Assembly: GCF_021650935.1 (NCBI RefSeq)
Contig: NZ_CP091244.1
Coordinates: 3,100,001 to 3,164,000, forward strand
Direction: 5' to 3'
Source: Thiothrix winogradskyi
Lineage (GTDB): Bacteria > Pseudomonadota > Gammaproteobacteria > Thiotrichales > Thiotrichaceae
Length of the DNA stretch: 64,000 nt
Positions 18,116 to 29,400 of this stretch are shown one piece after another. A program made the position numbers and the translations under genes. The notes beneath the pieces are model-generated. The model was not told where the DNA came from and did no database searches. It saw only the letters and a list, made by a program, of their open reading frames with translations. Numbering within the stretch: position 1 is the stretch's first letter; the number at the start of each line of letters is the position of its first letter.

Positions 18116-19657
18116 ATGAAAAAACTCCCTATCGGCATCAGTACACTCAGCAGCATTCTCAACGACGGCTGCATCTACGTGGACAAAACCGCCCTGATCC
18201 ACCAACTGGTGACAACCAGTCGCTATCACTTCCTCTCACGTCCGCGCCGCTTCGGTAAATCCCTGCTGGTTGACACCCTCAAAGAACTCTTCGAGGGCAA
18301 CGAACTACTGTTTCAAGGGTTAGCCATTCACCCGCTATGGGACTGGACAAAAAAACACCCCGTCATCCACATCACTTTCAACGATGGCGTGCATACCGAC
18401 CGCACACAACTGGACACCCTCATAATCGGGCAACTCAAAAAAAATGCCGAACGACTAGGAGTCAAATTACAAGAAGGGCTTATTTCACAACAATTTGCGC
18501 AATTGATTGAAGACAGCGTAGAAGCCTACTCACAACCTGCGGTAGTGCTGATCGACGAATACGACAAACCCATCCTCGACCAAATTCTGGACAGCCAACG
18601 CGCCGCCGAATTGCGTGACGGTCTAAAAAATCTCTATTCGGTACTGAAAGGGCGCGACACCCTGCTGCGCTTTGTACTATTGACCGGCGTATCCAAATTT
18701 TCCCAAGTCTCACTTTTCAGCGGGCTAAACAACCTCAACGACATCACGCTGGATGCCCGTTACAGCGCCCTGTGCGGCTACACCCAAAGCGAACTGGAAC
18801 ACCATTTTCATGACCATCTAAAAGGCGCGGATATGGCACGAGTGAGGGCATGGTATAACGGCTACAACTGGTTAGGGGAATCCGTTTACAATCCGTTTGA
18901 CATCTTGTTATTCGTCGACAAAGGGCAACAATTTCGCAGCTACTGGTTTGAAACAGCCACCCCCAGCTTTTTGCTGACCTTACTCAAAACCGGACATTAC
19001 TACCTGCCGCAACTGGAATACCTCGAAGTTCAAGAGTCCAGCCTTGGCAGCATCGACATCGACAATATCCCCGCCGAAGTGCTGCTATTCCAGACAGGCT
19101 ACCTCACCATCCACGAAACCCTGCAAATGGGCAACCAATTGGGTTTCGTCTTAGGCTACCCCAACCTTGAAGTCAAACTCAGCCTAACCACCCATTTACT
19201 GAGCTACCTCACCCCAACCAACAGTCGCGCCCCGCAAACCAGCATACAAATCTACCGCCTACTGGCAAAAGCAGACATGGACGGGCTACGGGATACGTTC
19301 AAACGCTTCTTCGCCAGCATCCCCCACGATTGGTATCGCAATAACAGTATTGATCAGTACGAAGGCTATTACGCCAGCCTGTTCTACGCCCACATGGTCG
19401 CTTGTGGTGCGACCACCATTGCGGAAGATGTCACCGCCACCGGACAAATTGACCTAACCGCCATCGTGGACAACAAGGTATTTATTTTCGAGTTCAAAGC
19501 CATCGACACCGAACAAAGCAGCGGCACAGCATTGGCACAAATCAAAACCAAACGCTACGCCGACAAATACCGCGACGGGCGGGAGTTATATCTGGTCGGC
19601 ATCGAATTCAGCAAACAAACCCGCAATATCGTTGGGTTTGAGTGGGAGAAAGGCTAA
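18116..19657 (+). CDS. AAA-ATPase-like protein with PD-(D/E)XK nuclease domain
   Basis: A 513-residue protein of the common AAA-ATPase_like plus PD-(D/E)XK family. N-terminal ATPase: IYVDKTALIHQL, Walker-A-like SRPRRFGKSLLVDTL (about residues 40-55), Walker B PAVVLIDEYDKPILDQ (about 140-155), ARYSALCGYTQSEL. C-terminal nuclease-like domain: GQIDLTAIVDNKVFIFEFKA (about 455-475), with the D...E-x-K motif intact. Members are numerous, often in multiple copies, and their role is not settled; mobile-element or defence-related functions have been proposed. It lies 10 bp after the PIN toxin, possibly co-transcribed. Confidence 0.85.
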   Translation: MKKLPIGISTLSSILNDGCIYVDKTALIHQLVTTSRYHFLSRPRRFGKSLLVDTLKELFEGNELLFQGLAIHPLWDWTKKHPVIHITFNDGVHTDRTQLDTLIIGQLKKNAERLGVKLQEGLISQQFAQLIEDSVEAYSQPAVVLIDEYDKPILDQILDSQRAAELRDGLKNLYSVLKGRDTLLRFVLLTGVSKFSQVSLFSGLNNLNDITLDARYSALCGYTQSELEHHFHDHLKGADMARVRAWYNGYNWLGESVYNPFDILLFVDKGQQFRSYWFETATPSFLLTLLKTGHYYLPQLEYLEVQESSLGSIDIDNIPAEVLLFQTGYLTIHETLQMGNQLGFVLGYPNLEVKLSLTTHLLSYLTPTNSRAPQTSIQIYRLLAKADMDGLRDTFKRFFASIPHDWYRNNSIDQYEGYYASLFYAHMVACGATTIAEDVTATGQIDLTAIVDNKVFIFEFKAIDTEQSSGTALAQIKTKRYADKYRDGRELYLVGIEFSKQTRNIVGFEWEKG

Positions 19658-19666
19658 CGCGCCCCA

Positions 19667-20401
19667 CTATTGACCGTAAGCAGAAGCATCCACCAACAAG
19701 CAAGCATCCTCCCGCACCGCCAGCGCAATCGGCAACAGCACACAGCTACGCCATTGTGCCAGCGCATCCACCTTCCCCGCCCCCGTCACCAACACCAATT
19801 GCTGCCGACACGCCTGCAACGCCGACACACTCAAACTCACCCGCTCTGGCGGCGGCTTCGGCGCATCAAACACCGCAACCGTTAACCCCTCACCCCCCAG
19901 CCCCCTCTCCCTCAAGGGGCGAGGGGGAGCAAGAGATTCTTTGTCTTTAGCCCCTCTACCCTTGAGGGAGAGGGGTTGGGGTGAGGGGTCTCCCGGAAAC
20001 AAACTCGCCGTATGTCCATCTTCCCCCATCCCCAACATCACCACATCAAACGGCAACTTCTCACGGATAGTCTGCGCATAAACCACAGCCGCCGCTTCCG
20101 CCCCCAACTCCGCCGGAATCGGAAACCGCCGCGCCGTCGGCAAGCTCATCCGCGAATTGCGTTCCCCATCCTCAACTGGCAAACACCGCTCATCCCCCCA
20201 AAAAATCTCCCACTTATCCCAATCCTGCAACGTATCCGCCAGCAAATCATACGCCCGCTGCGGCGTGCTACCCCCCGCTAACACCAAGCGAAACACCCCA
20301 CGTTCCCGAATCGCCACCGCTGCCGCCGCTGCAAGCCACTCACACGCCCGTTGCGCCACCGCCTCCGCATCCACCAACACTTGCGTATCACTGGGTAACA
20401 T
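19667..20401 (-). CDS. pgl: 6-phosphogluconolactonase
   Basis: Hydrolyses 6-phosphogluconolactone to 6-phosphogluconate in the oxidative pentose phosphate pathway. It starts at the ATG at 20401, which shares one base with the zwf stop (TGATG). Family motifs are FRLVLAGGSTP, WDKWEIFWGDERCLP, VMLGMGEDGHTASLFPG and FDAPKPPPERVSLSVSAL. About 35 extra residues between FPGD and LTVAVFDAP are encoded by an inverted REP-like pair (19885-19989) inserted in frame in a surface loop. The gene ends 10 bp from the convergent AAA-ATPase gene. It is the third gene of gnd-zwf-pgl. Confidence 0.92.
   Translation of the reverse strand: MLPSDTQVLVDAEAVAQRACEWLAAAAAVAIRERGVFRLVLAGGSTPQRAYDLLADTLQDWDKWEIFWGDERCLPVEDGERNSRMSLPTARRFPIPAELGAEAAAVVYAQTIREKLPFDVVMLGMGEDGHTASLFPGDPSPQPLSLKGRGAKDKESLAPPRPLRERGLGGEGLTVAVFDAPKPPPERVSLSVSALQACRQQLVLVTGAGKVDALAQWRSCVLLPIALAVREDACLLVDASAYGQ
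19885..19989. repeat. Inverted REP-like pair inside pgl
   Basis: The 105-bp segment begins ACCCCTCAC and ends GTGAGGGGT. Its two arms are facing copies of a repeat of the type CCCTCTCCCTCAAGGG. 105 is a multiple of three, and the insert is fully open in the pgl frame (DPSPQPLSLKGRG...RERGLGGEG). Confidence 0.85.
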
Positions 20402-21900
20402 CACTCGCCTCCATTGCACGACAAGGTATGCCGCCAAGCGCGATCAGAATCCCCAAAAATCTTTTCTGCCGCCTTCGGCCCCCAACCACCTGCGGGGTAT
20501 TGCAACGGCAATTGCTCATCATCAGCCCAGCGCTGCATCACCGGGTCAACCACCGTCCACGCCGCTTTCACCTCGTCATACCGCAAAAACAACGAACGAT
20601 CGCCCTTGATCACATCCAGCAACAACTCCTCATACGCCTCCGCCTTGCGCTCACCCGGCGTACTCACCGACGCATCCATCACAATCTGGCGCGTGTGCAT
20701 TTCCAACCCCGGCACTTTTGCAGAAATCTCCATACGCACCGCGTCTTCCGGCTGAATCCCAATCAGCAACCAATTCGGATACGGCTGATACACCCCGCTG
20801 CCCTTAAACAACTGCATCGGCGGCTGCTTAAAACGCACTGCCACCAACGAACGCCGCTCTTTCAACCGCTTGCCAGTACGCAAATAAAACGGCACATCCT
20901 TCCAACGCCAATTGTCGATATACAGCTTCATCGCCGCATAAGATTCGGTATGGCTGCCCGCTGCCACTCCCGTTTCCTGCAAATAACCGGGAACAGCTTC
21001 ACCCTTCACCTCGCCCGCCGCGTATTGCCCGCGTATCGCATGGGTCGCAAGCTGCTCCAGATTCACCGGGCGAATGGATTGCAACACCTTAACTTTTTCA
21101 TTGCGCAAGGCTTCTGCCTCCAGCGACACCGGCGGTTCCATTGCCAGCAATGCCATCACTTGCAGCAAATGGCTTTGGATCATGTCGCGCACCGCCCCGC
21201 CGCTCTTGTCGTAATAGCTGGCACGCCCGTCCACTCCCACCGTTTCTGCGTGAGTAATCTGAATGTGGTCAATGTGATAACGATTCCACAACGGCTCTAA
21301 AATCAGGTTAGCGAAACGCAGCACCAGCAAATTCTGCACCGCTTCTTTGCCCACGTAATGGTCAATGCGGTAAATCTGCTCTTCCTTAAGGTGTTCACTG
21401 AGGCTGTGTTGCAAAGTACGCGCCGACTCCAAATCGTGACCAAATGGCTTTTCGATCACCATGCGCCGAAAACCTTGCGCCTCATCCAACAATTGCGCCG
21501 TCGCCAGCCCTTCCGTGACAGTGACATACAAATCCGGGCTGACCGAGAGGTAGAAAATCACATTATTGGCGCATTCGCTATCACGCTGAATCCACGCGCC
21601 CAAGGCTTGGTAAAACGTCGCCTCGGTCAAACTGCCCGCCAAATAGTCCAAACGTTGGATAAAACTTTCCAACACCGCATCATCCACCACACCTTGCTTC
21701 AGCAATTGCTGGCGCACTTCTGCCCGCCACGAATCCTGCGTGAATGGGGTACGTCCGCAACCGAGGATTTCCACATCATCCGCCAAATGCCCCATGCCAT
21801 GCAGTTGGTAAAGCGCTGGCAATAACTTATGCACCGCCAGATTGCCTGTCGCCCCAAAAATAACGTAAGCGTGTGAAATCCCCGCGCAACCGCAACTCAT
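20401..21900 (-). CDS. zwf: Glucose-6-phosphate 1-dehydrogenase
   Basis: Oxidises glucose 6-phosphate to 6-phosphogluconolactone with NAD(P)+. It is 499 residues, the normal size. The nucleotide-binding motif is VIFGATGNLAVHKLLPAL (about residues 13-30). The active-site signature is IYRIDHYVGKE (about 180-190), with VIEKPFGHDLESA before it. The C-terminal domain includes GKRLKERRSLVAVRFKQP. The start overlaps the 3' end of gnd and the stop overlaps pgl, so the three genes are translationally coupled. Confidence 0.96.
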   Translation of the reverse strand: MSCGCAGISHAYVIFGATGNLAVHKLLPALYQLHGMGHLADDVEILGCGRTPFTQDSWRAEVRQQLLKQGVVDDAVLESFIQRLDYLAGSLTEATFYQALGAWIQRDSECANNVIFYLSVSPDLYVTVTEGLATAQLLDEAQGFRRMVIEKPFGHDLESARTLQHSLSEHLKEEQIYRIDHYVGKEAVQNLLVLRFANLILEPLWNRYHIDHIQITHAETVGVDGRASYYDKSGGAVRDMIQSHLLQVMALLAMEPPVSLEAEALRNEKVKVLQSIRPVNLEQLATHAIRGQYAAGEVKGEAVPGYLQETGVAAGSHTESYAAMKLYIDNWRWKDVPFYLRTGKRLKERRSLVAVRFKQPPMQLFKGSGVYQPYPNWLLIGIQPEDAVRMEISAKVPGLEMHTRQIVMDASVSTPGERKAEAYEELLLDVIKGDRSLFLRYDEVKAAWTVVDPVMQRWADDEQLPLQYPAGGWGPKAAEKIFGDSDRAWRHTLSCNGGE

Positions 21901-23369
21901 GAGTTCCTCCTCCCTTCACCCCTTGCGGGGGAAGGGTCAGGGATGGGGGGGATTCCCCACACCGTATGAAAATGCAGCGCAGGGTCGCGGTCTACCCGCT
22001 GATAACCGTGCGCCCCAAAAAAATCCCGTTGCGCCTGCAAAATATTCGCCGAACCCTCCGCACAGCGATAGCCATCAAAAAATGCCAACGCCGACGACAA
22101 TGCCGGAGCAGGCACGCCCTGCATCACCGCCAACGCCACCGCTTTACGCCAACCACTGGAGGCTTGCTTGAGTTCCAGCGCAAAAAACGGGTCTTGTAAC
22201 AGGCTTTGCGGCACTGGTTCGCGTTCAAAACTGGCTTTAATGTCGCCAAGAAAACGGCTACGAATAATGCAACCTGCCCGCCACAGCAAGGCAATGTCGC
22301 CATACGGCAAATTCCAGCCGTATTGTTTTGCGGCGGTTTGCATCAGCATGAAACCTTGCGCATACGACACCAACTTCGCCGCATACAGCGCATCATGAAT
22401 AGCATCGAGATAGGCTTGCCGTTGTTCTGCTGGGACAGGTGCTTCTAAACCGCCCAAAATGTGAGAAGCAGCCACGCGCTCATCCTTACGCGCCGACAAC
22501 ATCCGTGCATGAACCGCTTCACCAATCAAGGTCAGTGGCACGGCATGTTCGAGTGCGTCTTGCGCCGTCCATAACCCCGTGCCTTTTTGCCCGGCACGGT
22601 CGAGGATTTTGGTCACAAGTGGGCTACCATCCACATCTTTCTGGCGCAAAATCTGGCTGGTAATGTCGATCAAATACGATTCGAGCTTGCCTTGGTTCCA
22701 CGTAGCGAACGTGTCCGCCATTGCGTCGAAATCCATCCCCAGCGCGTGTTGCATCAAATGGCAGGCTTCGGCAATCAATTGCATATCGCCGTATTCGATG
22801 CCGTTATGCACCATTTTGACGTAATGCCCCGAACCGCCTTCCCCCAGCCATTGGCAGCAAGGAACACCCTCCACCTTGGCAGCAACGGCTTGGAACATGT
22901 CGCGAATCGCAGGCCATGCTTCCACCGCGCCACCGGGCATCAAGGAAGGACCATGCCGTGCGCCCTCTTCCCCGCCGGATACGCCCATGCCGACAAAACG
23001 AATGCTTTTCTCAGTCAATTCCTGCCAGCGGCGCGTGGTGTCTTTGTAGTTGGAATTGCCGCCGTCGATAATAATGTCGTTGGAGTTAAGCAGCGGCAAC
23101 AGTTGTTCGATCACCGCATCGACCGCACGACCGGCTGTGACCATCAGCATAATAATGCGTGGCTGCGCCAGTTGGTTGACGAATTCGGGTAAGGTTTGCG
23201 CGGCTTGAATCGTGCGACCCTGTGCCTGTTGCGCCATGAAGTGTTCGGTGAGGGTATAAGTGCGGTTGTAAACGCTTAAGGAATAGCCGTGATCATTCAG
23301 GTTTAGCGCAAGGTTTGACCCCATTACGCCGAGACCGATTAAACCGATATTGCTGGGAGTGGTGTCCAT
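21897..23369 (-). CDS. gnd: 6-phosphogluconate dehydrogenase, decarboxylating
   Basis: Oxidatively decarboxylates 6-phosphogluconate to ribulose 5-phosphate. It is 490 residues. The N-terminal Rossmann motif is IGLIGLGVMGSNLALNL. Substrate and catalytic motifs are IIIDGGNSNYKDT, VGMGVSGGEEGARHGPS and VKMVHNGIEYGDMQLI. The family C-terminal FHTVWG is followed by PPIPDPSPARGEGRRNS, which is not conserved and is encoded by a REP-like repeat that replaced or extended the stop. First gene of gnd-zwf-pgl. Confidence 0.96.
   Translation of the reverse strand: MDTTPSNIGLIGLGVMGSNLALNLNDHGYSLSVYNRTYTLTEHFMAQQAQGRTIQAAQTLPEFVNQLAQPRIIMLMVTAGRAVDAVIEQLLPLLNSNDIIIDGGNSNYKDTTRRWQELTEKSIRFVGMGVSGGEEGARHGPSLMPGGAVEAWPAIRDMFQAVAAKVEGVPCCQWLGEGGSGHYVKMVHNGIEYGDMQLIAEACHLMQHALGMDFDAMADTFATWNQGKLESYLIDITSQILRQKDVDGSPLVTKILDRAGQKGTGLWTAQDALEHAVPLTLIGEAVHARMLSARKDERVAASHILGGLEAPVPAEQRQAYLDAIHDALYAAKLVSYAQGFMLMQTAAKQYGWNLPYGDIALLWRAGCIIRSRFLGDIKASFEREPVPQSLLQDPFFALELKQASSGWRKAVALAVMQGVPAPALSSALAFFDGYRCAEGSANILQAQRDFFGAHGYQRVDRDPALHFHTVWGIPPIPDPSPARGEGRRNS
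21905..21955. repeat. REP-like repeat forming the 3' end of gnd
   Basis: The same palindromic repeat as at 3005-3055, here in reverse orientation, with the core CCTTCACCCCTTGCGGGGGAAGG. It is translated as the last residues of gnd and reaches almost to the zwf start at 21900. Confidence 0.8.
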
Positions 23370-23478
23370 GCCTACCTCGTTGTCATGTTAAGTATGGTGG
23401 TGGGTAGGTGTAGGATAGCAGAGCGTGTGAGGGATGCCCACCAAGCGTGGCAGGCATCCATCTTTGTAGGCAGGATTA

Positions 23479-26400
23479 CTAAGTCGTGCTCTTGAATGCA
23501 ACTTTAACCGTACCGACCGTAACCGTCATGGTCACTGTCTTCTTCACGGCTTTGGAACTCAAGTGCCGTACTTGCAGAATATCCCCTGCTTTGAGCATTC
23601 CCTTGGCTTTGGTGTAAGCACCGCCATTAATGCTGTATTCCCCGCCACTAATACTCACGGCGGTTGGTACATTAATGCCGCCAATGGTCGCAGAATCAGA
23701 CTCTACCACCGTGTTCAACGCTACGGCGGTCTTAGCTGAAAAACTGAAAACATCAGGTGTCGTATCAATTACAATCGTAGTGGTGCTGAACACGGGTTTT
23801 GCAGTCCCAACTGTCAGAGTAGTTTTGACCGTAGCCTTGGATTTGCTAGAGGTAGTGTGCCGCAGTTGCAGGGTATCACCGGCTTTGGCGCTACCTTTGG
23901 CTTTGGTGTAAGCCCCGCCATTGATACGATACTCGCCGCCCGTCACACTGATAGCTACCGGAACATTAATGCCTGTCAGCGTAACCGTAGCCGATTCTAC
24001 CGCAGTGGCTAAGGCAACGTCGGTCAGGGCGGTAAAATTCAGTACATCTGGGGTTGAATCAATCACCAAGGTAGTCGTTTTAAAGGTTAACGTCTTAGTA
24101 CCCAGTTTGAGTGTGGTTGTCACCAGCGTAGCCGATTTACTCGAAGAGGTGTGACGTACCTGAAGCGTGTCGCCGTTTTTAACCGTACCTTTAGCTTTGG
24201 TGTAATTGCCACCGTTGAGACGATATTCACCATTAGTCACACTCAGACTGGTCGAGGCTGAAAGACCACTCACGCGGATGGTATTAGATGTTATCAAGGT
24301 GACAGGGTTTACCCCCGTTTGGTCGATGAATGCATTGCCGTCAGCTACCGTTGGGTCAGAACCTTGCTGGTATTCTGCCAGATTGCTAATCCCGTCACCG
24401 TCCTTGTCTACACTGCTATCGCTCGCATCCAGCGGATTCAAACCATACAGAATTTCCCAACTATCAGGCATTCCATCATTATCATCATCGCTATCGGCAT
24501 TATTGCCAATGCCATCCCTGTCACTATCCAGCCATTCATTGGGATCATCCGGGAAGGTGTCCTGATCGTTGGGCACGCCATCGCCATCACGGTCAGTATT
24601 GTTGTTGCCACCATTGTCATTCAGGTAGCTAAGCAAGGCATTGTATTTGGCAGAAGACGTTTGCTCCACATGCTCCAACGCGCCCCACGCCCCGTAACGC
24701 CCCGGCGTGCCAATATCCGTAAAGTGCATGAATAAACCGCCACCCAGTTGTTTCCAAGTATTCAGGTACTGGGTATATACCTCTCCCATACGCGGGTCGC
24801 GGTTGGCGGTGCTGAACAGGTTGATCACGCCGGTACTGAGAGTTCCCCAGATGTCGGCAATGTGTTGCCCGCCTTCGTAAGACACCAATTGCAGACCGTG
24901 TTGCTGCGCGAATTGTTGGTTATTACTGATCCAGCCTGAAGCTTGCTGAAGCGCTCCGCCCGCAGGACTATTGCTGAGAATGCCGCCGTGCTGCAATTCC
25001 GTAAACAGCTTGCCCAAACCACCATCAGCTTCCGCCAGCCAACCTTCTACTTGAGATTTCACCGTGCGGTCACCCAGATAGCCGCCAAAATAAGGGGCTA
25101 TCGCCAGTGCATCAATACCGTAGTCACGGCACGGACCCTGCTGCCACAAGGGGCAGTCGAGTGCTTGTTCTGCCGGATATGTCCACGCCGCTTGACCACC
25201 CAATACGCACACCACCCGATTGGCATCGTTACCAAACACCTCTTTCCAGATGTGGCACATTTCGGCGGTGCGTTTGCCGTACCAATTCATGCGCACGGTG
25301 TGGTCATCCGCCACCGCGTCAGGCCATAAGGCACGACCTTGCTGGAGGGCGTAAGTGCTTTGCGCGAAAATGGTATTCCAGACTTCGTTGGAATATTCCA
25401 CATACACCTTCTGGTGCGGCGGCAAGTCGTCGCGTACCTGTGTGGCAAATTGGCGCATATAATCATCGTCAGCTTGGTGTGGCAGAGTAAACCAGGGTGT
25501 TTTATCGAGTGTATTTGCCAATTGCAGCATGATTTCCAGTGGAATACCGGTTTGTTTGCCGTAGTGAGCGTAACGCGCATCCGTCGGTAATGGGCGGTCA
25601 CTCCAGCGTTCCTGAGTGCTGGCATTGGTCGACATCCAATCCATGAAGCGCAATACTTGAAAGGGGCGAGTACGTTCAAGGAAATCGGGATTGAAAACGT
25701 GCTGCGCATAAGTCGTTTCATACGCTTCCGGGATAATACGGATATTGCGCAAGTAATTGCCGGTACGGTTGGGGTCGGTGGCGGTCAAGGTCATGAGGAT
25801 TGCTGTGCCATTATTGGTATCCGGCACGATATTAATGACATAACGCCCCGCTGTGGATTCTGCCGCCAACTTGTGAGCAGAAAAGCTGTAACTCAGTGTG
25901 CCTTCACCCTCGTACAGCACCACATAACGCCCGCCCTTGAATTCTGGGTACATGGCCCAGTAAGTAGAAGCGCGGGTGAAAATGGGCGTATCTTCGGGTT
26001 TGGGCAGGGATTTCACCCAGCCATTGGCATCAAGGTCAAGCTGTGCCTGTTCACCCGTGTCCCATTGCCCGGTACAGCCGGGGTCAGGGGTGGTTACCCA
26101 ATAGGCGCACTGGGTTATCCAAGTACGCGACATCTTGAACAGATCAAGGAATGGCATCTGGGAACTCCAGTCTGCCAGACCGCTGAGGTTGGTTCCCATC
26201 ACTGGCGCTGCACCATCCCGTGTGCTGGGGTTGGTGTTTGCGAGATACTCGTCTTTGTTGCTGATACCGTCGCCATCCTTATCAGCAGTGGCATCGCTGG
26301 CATCCTCTGGGTTGAGACCGTAATGGCGTTCCCAGTCATCCGGCATTCCATCGCTGTCGCTGTCCTCCTGCGTCAGTGTGAATTGCAGAGTGGCGGCAAC

Positions 26401-29400
26401 CGCACGGGCATTACCATTGATAGTACCGATCGTGACCGCAAGGGTTTCGCTGGCTTCGATCAAATTATCGTCGATACTATCCAGACGTATGCTTGCGCTA
26501 GTTGCCCCAGCCGGTATGGTGAGGGTTGGTGAGGCGGCTTGGTAATCCCCACCGCTCGTTGCCGTACCGGCAAACTGTAGGTTGAGGACGATTGGCGTGG
26601 GTAACGCCTTATCCAGATAGGCAGTGAGCGTGATACTGCCGCCTTTTTCCGACATCTGCGTTACGGATGCTCCCAGCGTCACCACTGCCTCGTAATCCGT
26701 TCCATTGAGGTAATCCAGCAATGCATCGTATTTAGGGGAACTGGTTTGCAGGACGTGTTCCAACACCCCCCAACTGCCCCATTTGCTGGGAATGCCGATG
26801 TCGCTGAAATTCATCATCAGACCGCCACCCCGTGCTTCCCACCCTTTCAGGTAATCGAGGTACAGCGCTCCCATACGTGGGTCACGGTTCGCCTTGATCA
26901 ACAAATTGGTAATGGCACTGTCATTGACCACTTCACCGACACCGACCAGATGTTGCCCGCCTTCATACGCCAACAGTTGCAAACCACGGTTGTTGGTCAG
27001 TGTGTGATAATTGTCTATCCAGCGCATGGCTTCTGCCAGCGCCCCGCCAGCAGAGCCATTACTGAGAACACCGCCGCTTTTCAGTTCTGCGAATAACTTG
27101 TTCAGCCCGCCATCGGCTTCACGTGTCCAGGCGGTGACTTGAGCCTGATTGGTCAAGCTGCCGATGTAATGACCAAAGTAAGGGGCAATGGTAATGGCAT
27201 CAATGCCGTGGGCGCTGCACGGTTTGTGTTCCCACAGTGGACAATCCAGCGCGGTAGAGGCAGTCCAAGCATTGGCGGCTTGTGCGCCTAACACACACGT
27301 TACCCGGCTGGATTGTGCGCCAAAGGTGTCTTTCCAGATGTCACACATTTCAGCGCTGCGTTTACCATACCAGTTGATGACTTTGGTGAAATCGCTATTC
27401 GTGCCACCCGACCAGAGGGTATTGGCTTGTTCGCGTACCCACGCATGTTGGCTGAACTGGGTGTTCCAAACTTCATTGGAATATTCCAAGTAAATGGGCA
27501 ATGTGGGGTCGAGCGTATCGCGTACCAAAGCGGCAAACTGACGCAGGTAATCGTCATTCGCCTTATGCGGCATATTGAACCACGCTGGTTTGCGGGTTGC
27601 GTTCGCCAGTTGCACCATCACTTCGACAGGTGCGCCAATGACTTTACCGTAAGTGGCATAGGTGGCAGCACTGGCTGGTCGCCGGTCTGCCCACTGTTCC
27701 TGTTCATTGCCATTGGTGTTCTGCCAGTCCATAAAGCGCAATGCCTGAAACGGTTGAATACGAGCCAAGAATTCAGGGTTGAACGTGTTGCTTTGGTATG
27801 TACTTTCATCCGCTTCACGGATCAGCCGCAGGTTACGCAGGTAATTGCCACTCTTGTTGGGGTCGGTGGAGGTGATCTGAATATGGATCAGACCACGGTT
27901 GATGTCGATGTCCAGCACATCACGCCCGGCGGTGGATTCGGCATTCAGCTTTTGTGCGCCCAGTTTATATTGCAACGTGCCGTCACCCTCATACAGCAAC
28001 AAGTAGCGCCCTGACGGGAAATTTTTGGGCACATCCAGCACCGTCCCGGCGATGGAGTAACCGGGTTCTGCGGGAGCGGGCAGGGATTTCACCCAGCCAT
28101 CGGCATCCAGATCCAGTTTGGCGTTTTCATTGGTTTCCCAACGTCCGTTGCAATCAGAATCGCGGCTGTTGTCGCATTGGGTCAGCCAAGGGCGTGACTG
28201 CTTGAACAAGTTGGTGAACGGGCGTTGGGTTGACCAATCGGAAATGCCGCCGAGGTTGGAACCCAGTCTGAGTGGCGCAGGTTTTGATGCTGGGTCATTC
28301 GGATTGGAGCTTGCCATGAATTCCTGCTGGTTGCTGTAGCCGTCCCCATCCTTGTCAGCGGCTGCATCAGCAGCATCCAGTGGATTCAGTCCGTACTGCG
28401 TTTCCCAGCTATCCGGCATCCCGTCGTTGTCATCATCGGTGTCCTGACTGTCAGGGATGCCATCACCATCGGTATCCACCAATGCGTTACTTCCCAGCGG
28501 TTCTGCCATCAGCCCGAAGACCCCCACCGCAATCGCCATCTCTTGGATGGTGAATTCAGACATTTCTACCAGATCGGATTCATCGGTATAGCGCCGTAAA
28601 ATCGGGTAAGGATCATCCGTATTGTACATCGTGGGGTAATTATTCGCGTCTTCCTGTGCTTTGCGCTGCGGGGTCTTGCCATTGCTCATGTGCGCAAAAA
28701 TGCCAAACACCGGAATGCCGGGAACAGGTTCGTCAACCCCATCGTAGATGGAAACCGTGTGCAGCGGGTTTTGCGGGTAACGCTTGCCGATGCCGGTAAT
28801 AAAGCTAAATGCCAGTGGATTCGCGCCCAATTGTGCATCCAGATTCAGGGCAGCGGTATCGCGGTATTTCTCATCACCGGTCAGCGCCCATGCCTGCAAC
28901 AACGGAAAGGCGTACATCGTGCTTTGGGTAAACGTTCCCCATCCCAGCCAATCCGGTACATCCAGCCTTGCCCCGTTCTGATAAGGGCTGGCGAGGGTTT
29001 GGGCGCGATTATTGTTGGCATCCAGAATGATTTTATTGCGGATTTCCTGCTGAATAGCCGCATTGGTATTAGCTGCCGGAGTGCGCAGATAAGCCCAGTA
29101 CGCCCGTTTGTAGAAATGCTGCCATTCATGCCAGCCCCAAGTGTGACTATTGTTTGCCCACCAGTTTTCAAAATGTTGGCGGAAAGCGCTTTCGCCGGTA
29201 GTACGGTACAGTTCAGCAGCCGCCCATAAGCGGTTGTCGGAGTCATCCGCATCGTTGTATTCACCCGAACAATTATTGGCTACGTTTTTAAAGCCACCTT
29301 GCGGCGTGTTGTTAGGGTGGGCTTGCAGGAAACTCCAAGCCAAACGAGCGCGTTGCAAATAAGTGGCAGCCAAGGCACTGTCATAGGGTTGCCACACCCG

